Shown here: positions 35,818 through 44,600 of the stretch, in pieces
Layout: each line of letters starts with the position of its first letter
Position numbering within the stretch: the first letter of the stretch is position 1
Source of the DNA: Desulfobacterales bacterium
GTDB lineage: Bacteria > Desulfobacterota > Desulfobacteria > Desulfobacterales > SpSt-501
Length of the DNA stretch: 56,172 nucleotides
Reading direction: 5' to 3'
NCBI GenBank assembly: GCA_025454255.1
Contig: JALOOU010000036.1
Location: 1 to 56,172 of the forward strand
Made by a program: the position numbers and the translations under genes
Notes under the pieces: model-generated
Database searches by the model: none
What the model was told of the DNA's origin: nothing
What the model saw: only the letters and a program-made list of their open reading frames with translations

Positions 35818-37500
35818 TCATTTTGCAACCGGCGGCAGCACTGGGGTTTTGCCCTGGATGAGGTGCACCGCCTGCATCGGCAGGTAGACCCGGCCGGTCT
35901 TGGCGGCATGCACCACCACGCCCTCTAAGGGGATCAGGCGCTCGCCGAATTTCAGCAGATTTCTGTTCACCCACAGCTCAGCCCTCTGTCCGCGGGCGAG
36001 AATTGCGACCACCGGGTTGGCCGGGTCGCTGGTATCGAGGGCGACCGCGGCATAGGGGAGAGCGCCGGAGGCCTCGACGAAGAGCCGCTCGTTGAGCCGG
36101 GCCAAGTCGAGGCCGAGCGCATCGGCGCACACGTGGGCGATCCGGGGGGCATCCAAAACTCCGCCGGGCTTGCCGGGTCCGTATGCGAAGAGCGGCACGT
36201 CGCCGCCGGTGTGGCCGTGGGTGGTCCAGCCGACATGGGTGTAGATCGGACATAGCACCGCGCCGATGGCCGCATGCCCTTCGGTTTTGTATGCGGCGGC
36301 TCGTTCCAAAACGGCGCGGGCCTCGGGCTCCGTGATGTCGAGGCCCCACCCCTCGCGCAGGGCCGTTTGCAGACGCGGCACGGTTCGTTCCTTGCCCAGC
36401 TGCGCCCACATCGCGTAGGCGCTTTGCTTCATCTTCCGGAAGGGTTCCAGCAGCGCCTCCACCGAGAGCTGCGTGTAGAGGGCCTCGGATGCCCGGCCTC
36501 CGATCGAAAACCCGCCGGTGTTGTGGTCGGACATGACCAGGACGAGAGTGCGGCCGTCGGCGCGGGCAAAGTCGAGCGCGGCTGAAGCCGCCCGGTCGAA
36601 GGCGAGCAGGTCGCTCAGCAGGTAGGCCGGGTCGTTGGCATGGCAGGCCCAGTCGATCTGGCTGCCCTCCACCATCAGGAAGAACCCGTCTTCATCCTGC
36701 GCGAGGATCTCGATCGCCTTGCGGGTCATCTCTTCGAGTGTGGGCTGGCCTGGGTTCGACCGCGGCCGGTCGATCTCCGGGTCCATGTGGCTTGCCGCAA
36801 ACATGCCGAACACCCGCCCGGCCCGGACCCGCATCAGCTCCTCCCTGGTCTCGACCAGCTGGTAGCCCCAGCCGGCCAGGCGGGCGAGAAGGTCCTTGCC
36901 GTCCGTCCGCCGTCCTCCGGCCGCTTTGGGCAGCAGATGTCGTTTGCCTCCTCCGAAGACCACATCGACCCCCTGGTGGACCAGCTGCTCCATGATGTCG
37001 TCCTCGGCATCGCGCGAATCGGTGTGCGCCGCGTAGGCGGCCGGGGTGGCGTGCGTGACGCGCGAGGTGGCGACGATGCCGGTGGCCTTTTTCAAAAGCT
37101 TGGCCCCCTCGAGCACCGTGGCCAGGGGCCGGTAGCGGAGCTCCTCGGACGGTTGGGGCAGGGTGGAGAGCACGGAGACATTCGGACCGACACTGATGAA
37201 CTTGTCGCTGGTGCGCACACCAGTGGCAAACGCGCTGGCGGCCGGCGCCGAATCGGCGATCACCGAGTCGGCGATGAAGGTCTGGATGGCGCCGACCTGG
37301 TAGGGGTCGTAGGCGAGCGGCGCTCCCTTGAACCAGCGCGCGAAGGTGTGCTGCTCGCTGGCGCAGCCGTCGGCGATCAGCACGATCAGGTTTTTGGCCG
37401 GCGCGGCCGCCTCGGCCGGGCTGGTCGCCCCCGAGAAGGCGATGAGCAGCAGACAGGTTAAAAGGGCAGCAAGGCTTCGGCGGCACGGCATGGCGAACAC
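35818..37500 (-). CDS. secreted alkaline phosphatase, PhoA family
   Basis: 560 residues. The N-terminal 33 residues are a signal peptide ending near AEAAAPA. NLIVLIADG carries the first zinc Asp; DSAPAASAFATG holds the nucleophilic Ser; SRVTHATPAAYAAHTDSRD follows; EGSQIDWACHANDP, SDHNTGG and THGHTGGDVP supply the other metal ligands. The start is GTG 37500 because GGAGG lies 6 nt upstream, while ATG 37491 would be 15 nt away. A likely periplasmic phosphomonoesterase; the gene stands alone with no pho-box seen. Confidence 0.93.
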   Translation of the reverse strand: MFAMPCRRSLAALLTCLLLIAFSGATSPAEAAAPAKNLIVLIADGCASEQHTFARWFKGAPLAYDPYQVGAIQTFIADSVIADSAPAASAFATGVRTSDKFISVGPNVSVLSTLPQPSEELRYRPLATVLEGAKLLKKATGIVATSRVTHATPAAYAAHTDSRDAEDDIMEQLVHQGVDVVFGGGKRHLLPKAAGGRRTDGKDLLARLAGWGYQLVETREELMRVRAGRVFGMFAASHMDPEIDRPRSNPGQPTLEEMTRKAIEILAQDEDGFFLMVEGSQIDWACHANDPAYLLSDLLAFDRAASAALDFARADGRTLVLVMSDHNTGGFSIGGRASEALYTQLSVEALLEPFRKMKQSAYAMWAQLGKERTVPRLQTALREGWGLDITEPEARAVLERAAAYKTEGHAAIGAVLCPIYTHVGWTTHGHTGGDVPLFAYGPGKPGGVLDAPRIAHVCADALGLDLARLNERLFVEASGALPYAAVALDTSDPANPVVAILARGQRAELWVNRNLLKFGERLIPLEGVVVHAAKTGRVYLPMQAVHLIQGKTPVLPPVAK

Positions 37501-37540
37501 AGATTACCTCCAAGTGAAATAGAAAAAATGATACGTTGCG

Positions 37541-37563
37541 TGTGGGAGTGGCTTCCAGCCGCG
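37541..37563. repeat. REP-like palindrome fragment
   Basis: TGTGGGAGTGGCTTCCAGCCGCG, whose GGCT/AGCC hairpin and flanking CTCCCAC resemble the widespread 'GCGGCTGGAAGCCGCTCCCACA' REP family. It lies in the leader of the phosphatase gene. Confidence 0.4.
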
Positions 37564-37634
37564 ATAAACGATGCTCCGCATAGGCCCGCCCTGAATCAAT
37601 GGGGCCGGTTTGTCGGCGACAGTTGAACCCATCG

Positions 37635-39014
37635 TCACTTCGGCCCTGCCATAAGCGGCTTGAGCATGTAGATCAGATCGCTCTCCCGGGTAGGGTAAGG
37701 GGCCATGACGCTTTGCTCGTAGAGCTGATCTGCCGTCAGCCCGTTGATCATGGCCAGGCGGACGGTGTTGACCATGCCGGCGGCGTTGTCGGAGAGAAAG
37801 TGCGCGCCCAGGATCCGGCCGTCGTCGCCCACCAGTATCTTGTAGGCCGCATGCTCCATGCCCACCCGGCGATAGGTCGGCCAGCGCAGGTTTTTAGCGA
37901 AGCTCTTGCGGTAGGGCGTTTTCTCCTTTTCGAGCGCCGACTCGGTCTTGCCCGCCATGGCCAGCTGAGGGTAGGTAAAGAGCAGCGCCGGGACCGCACT
38001 GTAGTCCAGCGCCGCCGCTTCCCCCAGCCCCTTCTTTGCCAGGATGTTTTTGGCTGCGGCGTGGCCCTCGTTGTCCGCTACGCGGGCGAGCTGGACCGTG
38101 GCTGCGCAGTCCCCGATGGCAAACACCTTTGGGTTGGAGGTGCGCATCTGCGCATCGACCGTGATGCCCGCACGGCCGTGTTCGATCCCTGCGGCCTCCA
38201 GGCCGAGGTCCTTTATGTCCGGGACCCGACCGGCCCCGTGGACCACTTGGTCCGCCGTGAGAGGCGGCCCCTCCACCAGATTCACCCTGAACCCGCCGTC
38301 CGATTTCTCGATGGATTTGATCCCGACCCGGGTGCGGACCTCTATTCCGGCATCCTGCGAGGCCGCAACCAGCAGCTCGACCATCTCGGCATCAAAGGGG
38401 CCCAACGGCCTCTCGGCGGCTTCGAGAATCACGGGCCGGCACATCTTCGGTCCGAGGCGTGCGGCGAAATGCGCGAACTCGAAGGCAATGAACCCGCCGC
38501 CGACGAAGACGATGCGCTCCGGCAGGGTGGACTGTTCGAGCCATAAATCGCTGGTCAACAAGTGCTCGGCGCCGGGGAAGGGCAGCGGCATGGGCCGGGC
38601 GCCGGCAGCGATGACGAAGAAGCTCGCCTGCAGGCTCCGGCCGGCGACAGAGAGGGTGTCCGGGTCCAGGAAGCGGGCGCTGCCCTCGAGGAAATCGATG
38701 CCGGCCTCGTCGAACCCATCGAGCGTGCGGCCGGGCACCGCCTCCGTGAAGGCGCGCTTCTCCTTGAGGAGAGCGGACCACGATGCGTGCGGCGCGGCGA
38801 TGATCCCCTTGCCGGTCAGGTGCCGGCATTTGGCGACGGCCTCGGCCGCCTCGTAGAACCATTTTTTGGGCTGGCAGCCGCTTTGGGCGCAGACCCCGCC
38901 CGGACGATCGCTTTTTTCGACCACCGCCACCCGCATCCCGGCCTCCTTGAGATCATAGGCCGCCGTCTGGCCGGCGGTGCCGGACCCCACAATGATCACG
39001 TCGTAGTCGTGCAT
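37635..39014 (-). CDS. class I pyridine nucleotide-disulfide oxidoreductase
   Basis: 459 residues. FAD motif DVIIVGSGTAGQTAA at the N-terminus, redox-active GGVCAQSGCQPKKW (C-x4-C), NAD motif IVFVGGGFIAFEFAHFAARLG with the GGG/GxxxE-type loop, and ATG/GD motif VFAIGDCA. At the C-terminus the dimer-interface His-Glu pair is replaced: APYPTRESD has Tyr where lipoamide dehydrogenase and glutathione reductase have the catalytic His. MerA also lacks this His. The substrate is unknown. Ribosome site GGAGGGGCC at 4 nt. Confidence 0.85.
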   Translation of the reverse strand: MHDYDVIIVGSGTAGQTAAYDLKEAGMRVAVVEKSDRPGGVCAQSGCQPKKWFYEAAEAVAKCRHLTGKGIIAAPHASWSALLKEKRAFTEAVPGRTLDGFDEAGIDFLEGSARFLDPDTLSVAGRSLQASFFVIAAGARPMPLPFPGAEHLLTSDLWLEQSTLPERIVFVGGGFIAFEFAHFAARLGPKMCRPVILEAAERPLGPFDAEMVELLVAASQDAGIEVRTRVGIKSIEKSDGGFRVNLVEGPPLTADQVVHGAGRVPDIKDLGLEAAGIEHGRAGITVDAQMRTSNPKVFAIGDCAATVQLARVADNEGHAAAKNILAKKGLGEAAALDYSAVPALLFTYPQLAMAGKTESALEKEKTPYRKSFAKNLRWPTYRRVGMEHAAYKILVGDDGRILGAHFLSDNAAGMVNTVRLAMINGLTADQLYEQSVMAPYPTRESDLIYMLKPLMAGPK

Positions 39015-39096
39015 GGCCCCTCCTTAACCTGTTGAACCCCGGCGTTCTCCGGTGATTCATCCTCTTATTGGTCGCGTCGTATCGAGACGCTCTCCG

Positions 39097-39170
39097 AAAA
39101 TCCCTCCTGACCTCCCTTTTCCAAAGGGAGGAATCCCCCCTCTTTGGAAAAGAGGGGCAGGGGAGATTTT
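39097..39170. repeat. composite REP-like palindrome
   Basis: Two stacked hairpins, CCTCCC-TTTTCCAAA-GGGAGG (39111-39131) and CCCCTCTTTGGAAAAGAGGGG (39137-39157), nested inside an outer AAAATC...GATTTT inverted repeat. A common intergenic type in many environmental genomes. Confidence 0.6.
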
Positions 39171-39330
39171 ACAGAGCGTGTGTCAATTCCATCTCGAGAC
39201 CGTTAATACCCTATCTTCCAATACCACGATCGTGGTTCAGAAAAAAGGCAAGTCCCGGAACGCACAGCAAGCGGGCAGCGCTCATTTCTCAGATGAGTCG
39301 AAAACACCTCTTCAGTCGAAGCCGGAGGGT

Positions 39331-39358
39331 TTGACTGTTTCAAACGGGTGAGTATGTT
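39331..39358 (+). promoter_or_regulatory. promoter of the ThiS/MoaD-like gene
   Basis: TTGACT (39331-39336), 16-nt spacer, TATGTT (39353-39358), followed by GGAGG ahead of the ATG. Confidence 0.5.
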
Positions 39359-39398
39359 CGGCCCATAATCAAAAAAGCCTTTAGAGGAGGAATAGCAA

Positions 39399-39635
39399 AT
39401 GGACATCAACCTTAAGTGCTTCGCCACGCTGGCCGAGGCCGACACCTGCGACTACAAGGGAAGCACCACCAAGACGGTGGCCCAGGAAGCCACGGTCCGC
39501 GATCTTTTGAAAGAGGCCAAGATCGCAGAAAAGGACGTCAAGCTCATCTTCGTCAACGGCAAGCGGGCAGAAATAGACACCGTGCTGCGAGCCGGGGACC
39601 AGGTCGGGCTGGCACCGCCGGTCGGCGGGATGTGA
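39399..39635 (+). CDS. MoaD/ThiS-family sulfur carrier-like protein
   Basis: 78 residues with the beta-grasp pattern of ubiquitin-like sulfur carriers (INLKCFATLAEAD..., VNGKRAEIDTVLRAGDQVGLAPPVGGM). In MoaD and ThiS the C-terminus is Gly-Gly, which becomes a thiocarboxylate. Here a Met follows the Gly-Gly, so either it is trimmed or it does not act as a sulfur donor in the usual way. No moaE, thiF or AOR gene adjoins. Ribosome site GAGGAGG at 8 nt. Confidence 0.75.
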   Translation: MDINLKCFATLAEADTCDYKGSTTKTVAQEATVRDLLKEAKIAEKDVKLIFVNGKRAEIDTVLRAGDQVGLAPPVGGM

Positions 39636-39659
39636 GGTGGGGGTTGGAATGAAAAAAAA

Positions 39660-39775
39660 TAGTAACGAGTAACGAGCAACGAGTAAAAAGAGTCGGAGTG
39701 GAAAGTCGGAGTCGGAGTGAAGACAACGCACGCCGGATACTCCATACTCCGACTCGGTACTGTTACTCCGACGTG
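39660..39775. repeat. short tandem and inverted repeats (AACGAGT and GTCGGAGT units)
   Basis: AACGAGTAACGAGCAACGAGT tandem units at about 39663-39686, then three GTCGGAGT units, whose reverse complements (ACTCCGAC, ACTCCATACTCC) follow at 39735-39770. No gene content. Confidence 0.55.
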
Positions 39776-41103
39776 GAAGAGAGGACCCGATCGATCGCTC
39801 CTGCGAGTTTGTCCGCCGCCAGATGGATCTGCTCCTCGGTGATCACAAACGGCGGGGCCACCACCAGGCCGTCGCCGTCGGTTCCCGCCATGGCGACCGA
39901 TTTGTAGACGATCACGCCCTCTTCGAACAGCGCCTTCCAGATCCTCTCGGTCACTTTCTCCGCGCGGGCGAAGGGCTGAAGCGTCTCGCGGTCCTTGACG
40001 ATCTCGATCCCCCACATCATTCCCAGCCCGCGGATGTCGGCCACCCAAGGCGAGGCGCCGAGCCGGTTCATAAGCGCCTCGCCCAGCTTTTCTCCCAGGG
40101 AGGCGGCGCGCTCGACCAGCCGCTCCCGCTCCAGGATGCCCATGGCCGCCAGCCCGGCCGCGCAGGCCACTGCGTTGTGGCTGAAGGTGCCCCCATGGAC
40201 GAAGCTGCCGCCGTTGTTGCGGATCGTCTCCATGTGGGCGGTTGAGGTCGCCACGGCCGAGAGCGCCAGAGTGCCGCCGGACAGCCCCTTGCCCAGCGTC
40301 ATGAGGTCGGGCGCCACCTCGTAGTGCTCGGCTGCGAACCACCGGCCGGTGCGGCCCATCCCGCACATCACCTCATCCAGGATCAGCAGCACCCCGTGGC
40401 GGTCGCAGATCTGCCGCACCAGCGGCCAGTAGCCGGGCGGGGGCGGGTAGACGGCAAGGGTCGCGCCGCTGACGGTCTCGCCGATGAAGGCCGACACGGC
40501 GGCCGGGCCGATGTTCTGAATGGTTTCATCCAGCGCGAGCGCGCAGCGCAGGCGGCATTCGGGGTAGCTCAGCCCATAGGCGCAGCGCAGGCAGTAGGGC
40601 GGCGGGATGTGGACCGCGTCGTGGAGCATCGGGTAGAAGGGCAGCCGGAACGAGGTGCGGCCGGCCGCGGCCAGCGCCCCCATGGTCAATCCGTGGTAGG
40701 ATTTCCAGCGCGAAATCAGCACCTGGCGCTCCGGGTTGCCCCGCGCCAGGTGGATCTGGCGCGCAAGCTTGATCGCGGACTCGACCGCCTCGGACCCGGA
40801 GGACATGAAGTAGAACCGGTCCAGGCCGGCCGGCGTGCGCGCGGCCAGGGCCTGGGAGAGCTGCTCGAGGGACGGGGAGGTGAACATCGTGGGGTGGACA
40901 TAGGAGAGCGTTCGCAGCTGCGCGAAGACCGCGTCGGCGATCTCCTTGCGCCCGTGGCCGACGTTGACCACCACCGCCCCGCCGCTGGCATCCAGGTAGC
41001 GCTTGCCGTCGTCCCCCTCGATCCACACCCCTTCCGACCGCACCGCCAGGGGAAGCTCTTTGTCCAACACCCGCGGAAACACCGCGCCGGGGATTTTGCT
41101 CAT
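39763..41103 (-). CDS. class III PLP-dependent aminotransferase
   Basis: 446 residues from ATG 41103. GKRYLDASGGAVVVNVGHG, the fold-type I SGSEAVESAIKLARQIH, the cofactor-lid LILDEVMCGMGRTGRWFA, and the Schiff-base Lys in LGKGLSGG. Cys pairs at YCLRCAYGLSYPECRLRC are unusual for the class. The amino donor/acceptor is unknown; it resembles omega-amino acid:pyruvate types. ATG 41148 and 41130 are possible but lie only ~12-30 nt from the predicted transcription start and lack a ribosome site. Confidence 0.88.
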   Translation of the reverse strand: MSKIPGAVFPRVLDKELPLAVRSEGVWIEGDDGKRYLDASGGAVVVNVGHGRKEIADAVFAQLRTLSYVHPTMFTSPSLEQLSQALAARTPAGLDRFYFMSSGSEAVESAIKLARQIHLARGNPERQVLISRWKSYHGLTMGALAAAGRTSFRLPFYPMLHDAVHIPPPYCLRCAYGLSYPECRLRCALALDETIQNIGPAAVSAFIGETVSGATLAVYPPPPGYWPLVRQICDRHGVLLILDEVMCGMGRTGRWFAAEHYEVAPDLMTLGKGLSGGTLALSAVATSTAHMETIRNNGGSFVHGGTFSHNAVACAAGLAAMGILERERLVERAASLGEKLGEALMNRLGASPWVADIRGLGMMWGIEIVKDRETLQPFARAEKVTERIWKALFEEGVIVYKSVAMAGTDGDGLVVAPPFVITEEQIHLAADKLAGAIDRVLSSTSE

Positions 41104-41166
41104 GGTCCGTTCAAGATCCTTTCCTGTCATAAGTTGAATGAGGCTCAAATCTGCCGGAAGCAGGGA

Positions 41167-41195
41167 CTTATACTTGGAAGCCGGGAATGTGTAAA
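41167..41195 (-). promoter_or_regulatory. promoter of the aminotransferase
   Basis: Minus strand TTTACA (41195-41190), 17-nt spacer, TATAAG (41172-41167), in the spacer after the toxin/immunity pair, so the aminotransferase is probably not in that operon. Confidence 0.55.
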
Positions 41196-41208
41196 TAGGT
41201 CGGGTTGC

Positions 41209-41631
41209 TCAATTGAGGACGACGGTTTTTGACTCCATTCCTTTGCCGTCATGGAAAGTCTTTCTTCCATGGTTTTCGGCATGTATTGTTATTGTATCTG
41301 AGGATTTGAAACTGGCGTTTATTCGATATTCATAAATTTTGGCAACAGAACCACAAACCAAATCAAAAAGTGTTGTTGAAACGGTTCTCTTTGGCAGAAG
41401 TGCAAACCCGTCAGAAGAAGTGTGATGGGTCGATTCTTTTCTGTATCCGATTGCATATTGATACCACGTTTGCCTTACAATCGCATTTTCTATTGCATTT
41501 CCATTTATGTCGACGACTTTAAATTCTCTCTTTTCAACAATTTTGAAATCAAAAGGCATAAAAAAAACAAGCAGGCAAAATATCAATAAAATCGCTTTAA
41601 GAAGATAGCTCTTTTTGAATAACGAATTCAA
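41209..41631 (-). CDS. membrane-anchored candidate immunity protein of the RHS toxin
   Basis: 140 residues. LLKAILLIFCLLVFFMPF is one N-terminal membrane helix (~10-28), then a soluble beta-rich part (FKVVDINGNAIENAIVRQTWYQYAIG) resembling a transthyretin/carboxypeptidase-regulatory-like sandwich. No known family is recognised. Codon use is AT-rich like the tip of the preceding RHS gene and unlike the neighbourhood. Its TTG start overlaps the RHS stop (TTGA), so they are translationally coupled; no ribosome site is seen. Position and composition make it the likely immunity partner; the membrane anchor with a periplasmic domain would suit a toxin that attacks lipids. Confidence 0.6.
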   Translation of the reverse strand: MNSLFKKSYLLKAILLIFCLLVFFMPFDFKIVEKREFKVVDINGNAIENAIVRQTWYQYAIGYRKESTHHTSSDGFALLPKRTVSTTLFDLVCGSVAKIYEYRINASFKSSDTITIHAENHGRKTFHDGKGMESKTVVLN

Positions 41632-44600
41632 TTCAAGTTGTCCATGATTTCACGAATAAGGTCGACAGTCGCGTTGAGCTGCTGCTCGTTAATCTCCCAC
41701 TCCCTGAACCAATGTGCAAGCAATTTATAACCTGGAGTATTAAAAAACCCTTCCCAGATTTGAAAACCGGCATGCGATGGCGATGTCGAGTCCATGATGG
41801 GATGAAGCGCCATGCCTAGCTCGAAATATGCTTTCTCCAATTCACCGGCATTTTTTAAATCGATGTAATTTTTCATATGCTCGGATACATATGCATACAT
41901 TTGCGCTGATGCGCTCTCAGCCGATTGGCCTTTCTGCCTCTGTGCATGCATGTGGTTAAACTTTGGACGCTGAAATCTGAATGAATCTGCGAACCTACTT
42001 CCTTTTTCAATTGAAATTCTATTGGCCTCTGGTAGATGAGAAAAGGCTTCGGAAATTATTTTGTTATGATCGGCTTCGCTCCACAACCCTTCAGAATCAA
42101 TAAATCCAAGAGGATTGTTCTGAACATACGAAAATCTGTTCAGTCTTTGGGAGGTTTCGGTGAAATAGGCGAACCCGGTGCTCGAGGGATTCAATCCGGG
42201 TATTTGCGGTGCCGTTTGGGCACCTGCCGAGAATTGAGCGAAATGGTTGGTCGGGGAGATCGAGCGCTGAATTGCCGCCGCCAAATTCGGCGATAGATAG
42301 GGGTCGGGGGTCATGAAGAGCGCCGTCGATTTGTCGTAAAGCCTCGCCTTATAATTGTATAATCCGCTCTCCCAGTCAAGCTCCTGATCGGTGTAGGCAT
42401 AAGAGGCAACATGCTTTGCGCTCAGCCTGCGGTTCTGACCGAACGGGAGGTAGTCGGTTGATCCGAGGAGCTTTCCGCTCTCATCGCTAACGGCGACGGT
42501 GCTCAGGAGGTGGTCCTTGTGCAAATAGCGCACGTTGGTTCCCGCCACCTGGGCCACACGGAGGTTGCCGGCGAAGATGTGGCGGACCGGAAATCCGTTG
42601 GCCACCTCGTAATGCTTGCCGACATAGGTGGTGGTGCCCGCCGCGGATGATTTCCGAAAGCGCTTGTTCTCGCCGTCGTAGGCAAACTCGATCAAAGAGG
42701 GGCAAGCGGTGCCCGGGGTTCCCTCCGCGCAAAGGGCGCCCGGTTGACTGATGGCAGCGGGCATGTTTTCAGCGGTGTAGGATAGATAACGCTGACGGGG
42801 CGCCGCCGGATCGGAAAGGGACGGGCCGCTGAGGGTGTTGCCGGCGGCATCGTAGCGCAGGTCGTGAATGCCGCCCCGGGTCTCGATCCGCTTCGGGGCA
42901 TGAAAGGGCCCCGTGCCCTCGTAGTCGTTGGTCAGCCTGGCCACGCGCGACGGGTGCACGAGGTTCACGTCGGAGGAGCGCTCAGACACCAAGCGATGCA
43001 GCTTGTCGTAAGCATAATAGCGGGTGATGAATTTCACTCGGTCGGCGATTTCGACGATGTCCCCGCCCGGGCTGTAGCGGTAGGACGCGTTGAAGAGGTC
43101 CTCCGCCGCAAGGGCGCTCGGGCTCTGGATGTGGATCTCTTTCAAGCGCGCCGAGGCGGCATCGTAGGCGAAGGTGGTTCCGATTCCGTTGCCCTGGTAG
43201 AGATAGCCCGGCTTGCCGTCGGCTGTGTAGTCTTCGATTTCGGCGAACACCGCCCCCCCGGGACCGTTGACGCTCCTCAAAAGGCGGGTCCCGGCGTGGT
43301 AGGCATAATCGACCCGAAAGCCGTCCACCGGATATATCACCGCGGCGAGCCTGCCGGCCGAATCATATTCGCTGCGGGTCGTGTAGGCTGTCGGCGATCC
43401 GTCGAACCGCCGCGAAATGCTGAGCGGCCGGCCCATTTCATCGTACTCGTCGCAGGTGATGATGGCGCGGGAATTGGTAAGTTTATATAAGCGGCCGATC
43501 CCGTTGGGAACCGCCGTGTGGTCGTATGAATAGAGGACCGGCGGGTCGGCCGTCGAATAGCTCTTCGAGAGCAGCCGGTTCAGGCCGTCGTATTCCATGG
43601 AGATGGTTTGGCTCCTGCTGTCGGTCTGGGTCTTGAGGTTGCCGTTGGCGTCATAGGTGTAGGTCCAGCGCCCCATGTCGGGGTCGCTCATGCCGCGCAG
43701 CCGTCCAAGCGAATCGTATTCGTAGTGCGTCGCCGCGCCGGCCGGGTTCACGATTTTCGTGAGAAGCCCGGCGCCGTTGTAATCAAACCCCACGGCAATC
43801 TCTCCATGCTCCGAGTGCTCCACCACCCGAATGACCCGGTCCAAATGGTCTTTCACCGTGGTCTTGCGGGCGCCGTCCGGGTCGGTCACGATTTCGGCCA
43901 GACCGCTGTGGCTACGGGTTTCGGCCACAACCCCGTGTTCGCCTTCTGTGCGGCGGATGCGGACCGTCCGCCCCGAAACGTCGTAGCTGGTTTCAGTCCA
44001 AGGGACCCCGTTGGCTTGTGAAAAGCTCGGACCCTCCCGCCGGCGGTTGCGGCCCATCACGTCATAGACATAGCTGGTGACGACGGGCCGGCCGTTTTCG
44101 CCACCGGCGACGGTTTTGATCCTGCGCTTCAACCCATCAAAGTAGTCGAAGCTCGTGATGGGGCTGCCGGCATCGGTTTTGACGGTTGTTTTCAAGTAGG
44201 TTGGGAAGGCCGTGTCCACATGGGTGAATGTGCGGCGGCCGCCGTCCGGGGTGTCCGCCTGGATGAGTCTCCCCAAATTGTCGTAGGCATATAGGGTGAG
44301 ATTGCCGTTCTCGTCTTCAAGGCGGTTGGCTTTGCCGACCCGGTAGTCGAAGGCCGGCGCCTTCCACACATGCCCGACCCCGCCGGTTGCCGGCAGCACG
44401 ATCCGGGTCGGGTAAGAGAAGGTTGCGGCATCGTACTCATAACGAGTGCGGTTGCCGTTGGCGTCCGTCTTTTCCACCGGGTTCCCGTAAACGTCATAGG
44501 CCCATGCGGCGACCGGGTTCTCGCCCTGATTGTTCCAGCGTTCCTCGCGGATTTTGTTGCCGCGGTTGTCGTAGCCGAAAAAAGTTTCCTGAACGATACC

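Larger units (their letters stand above)
39015..39398. other. intergenic region with REP palindrome and a divergent promoter
   Basis: Holds the stacked palindrome at 39097-39170, a small CTCAT...ATGAG inverted repeat at 39281-39297, and the promoter of the ThiS-like gene. Short frames here are translations of the repeat and are not counted as genes. Confidence 0.5.

Noticed and set aside
39663..39686. AACGAGT repeats considered as CRISPR
   Set aside because: Units of 7 nt without spacers; simple tandem repeat.
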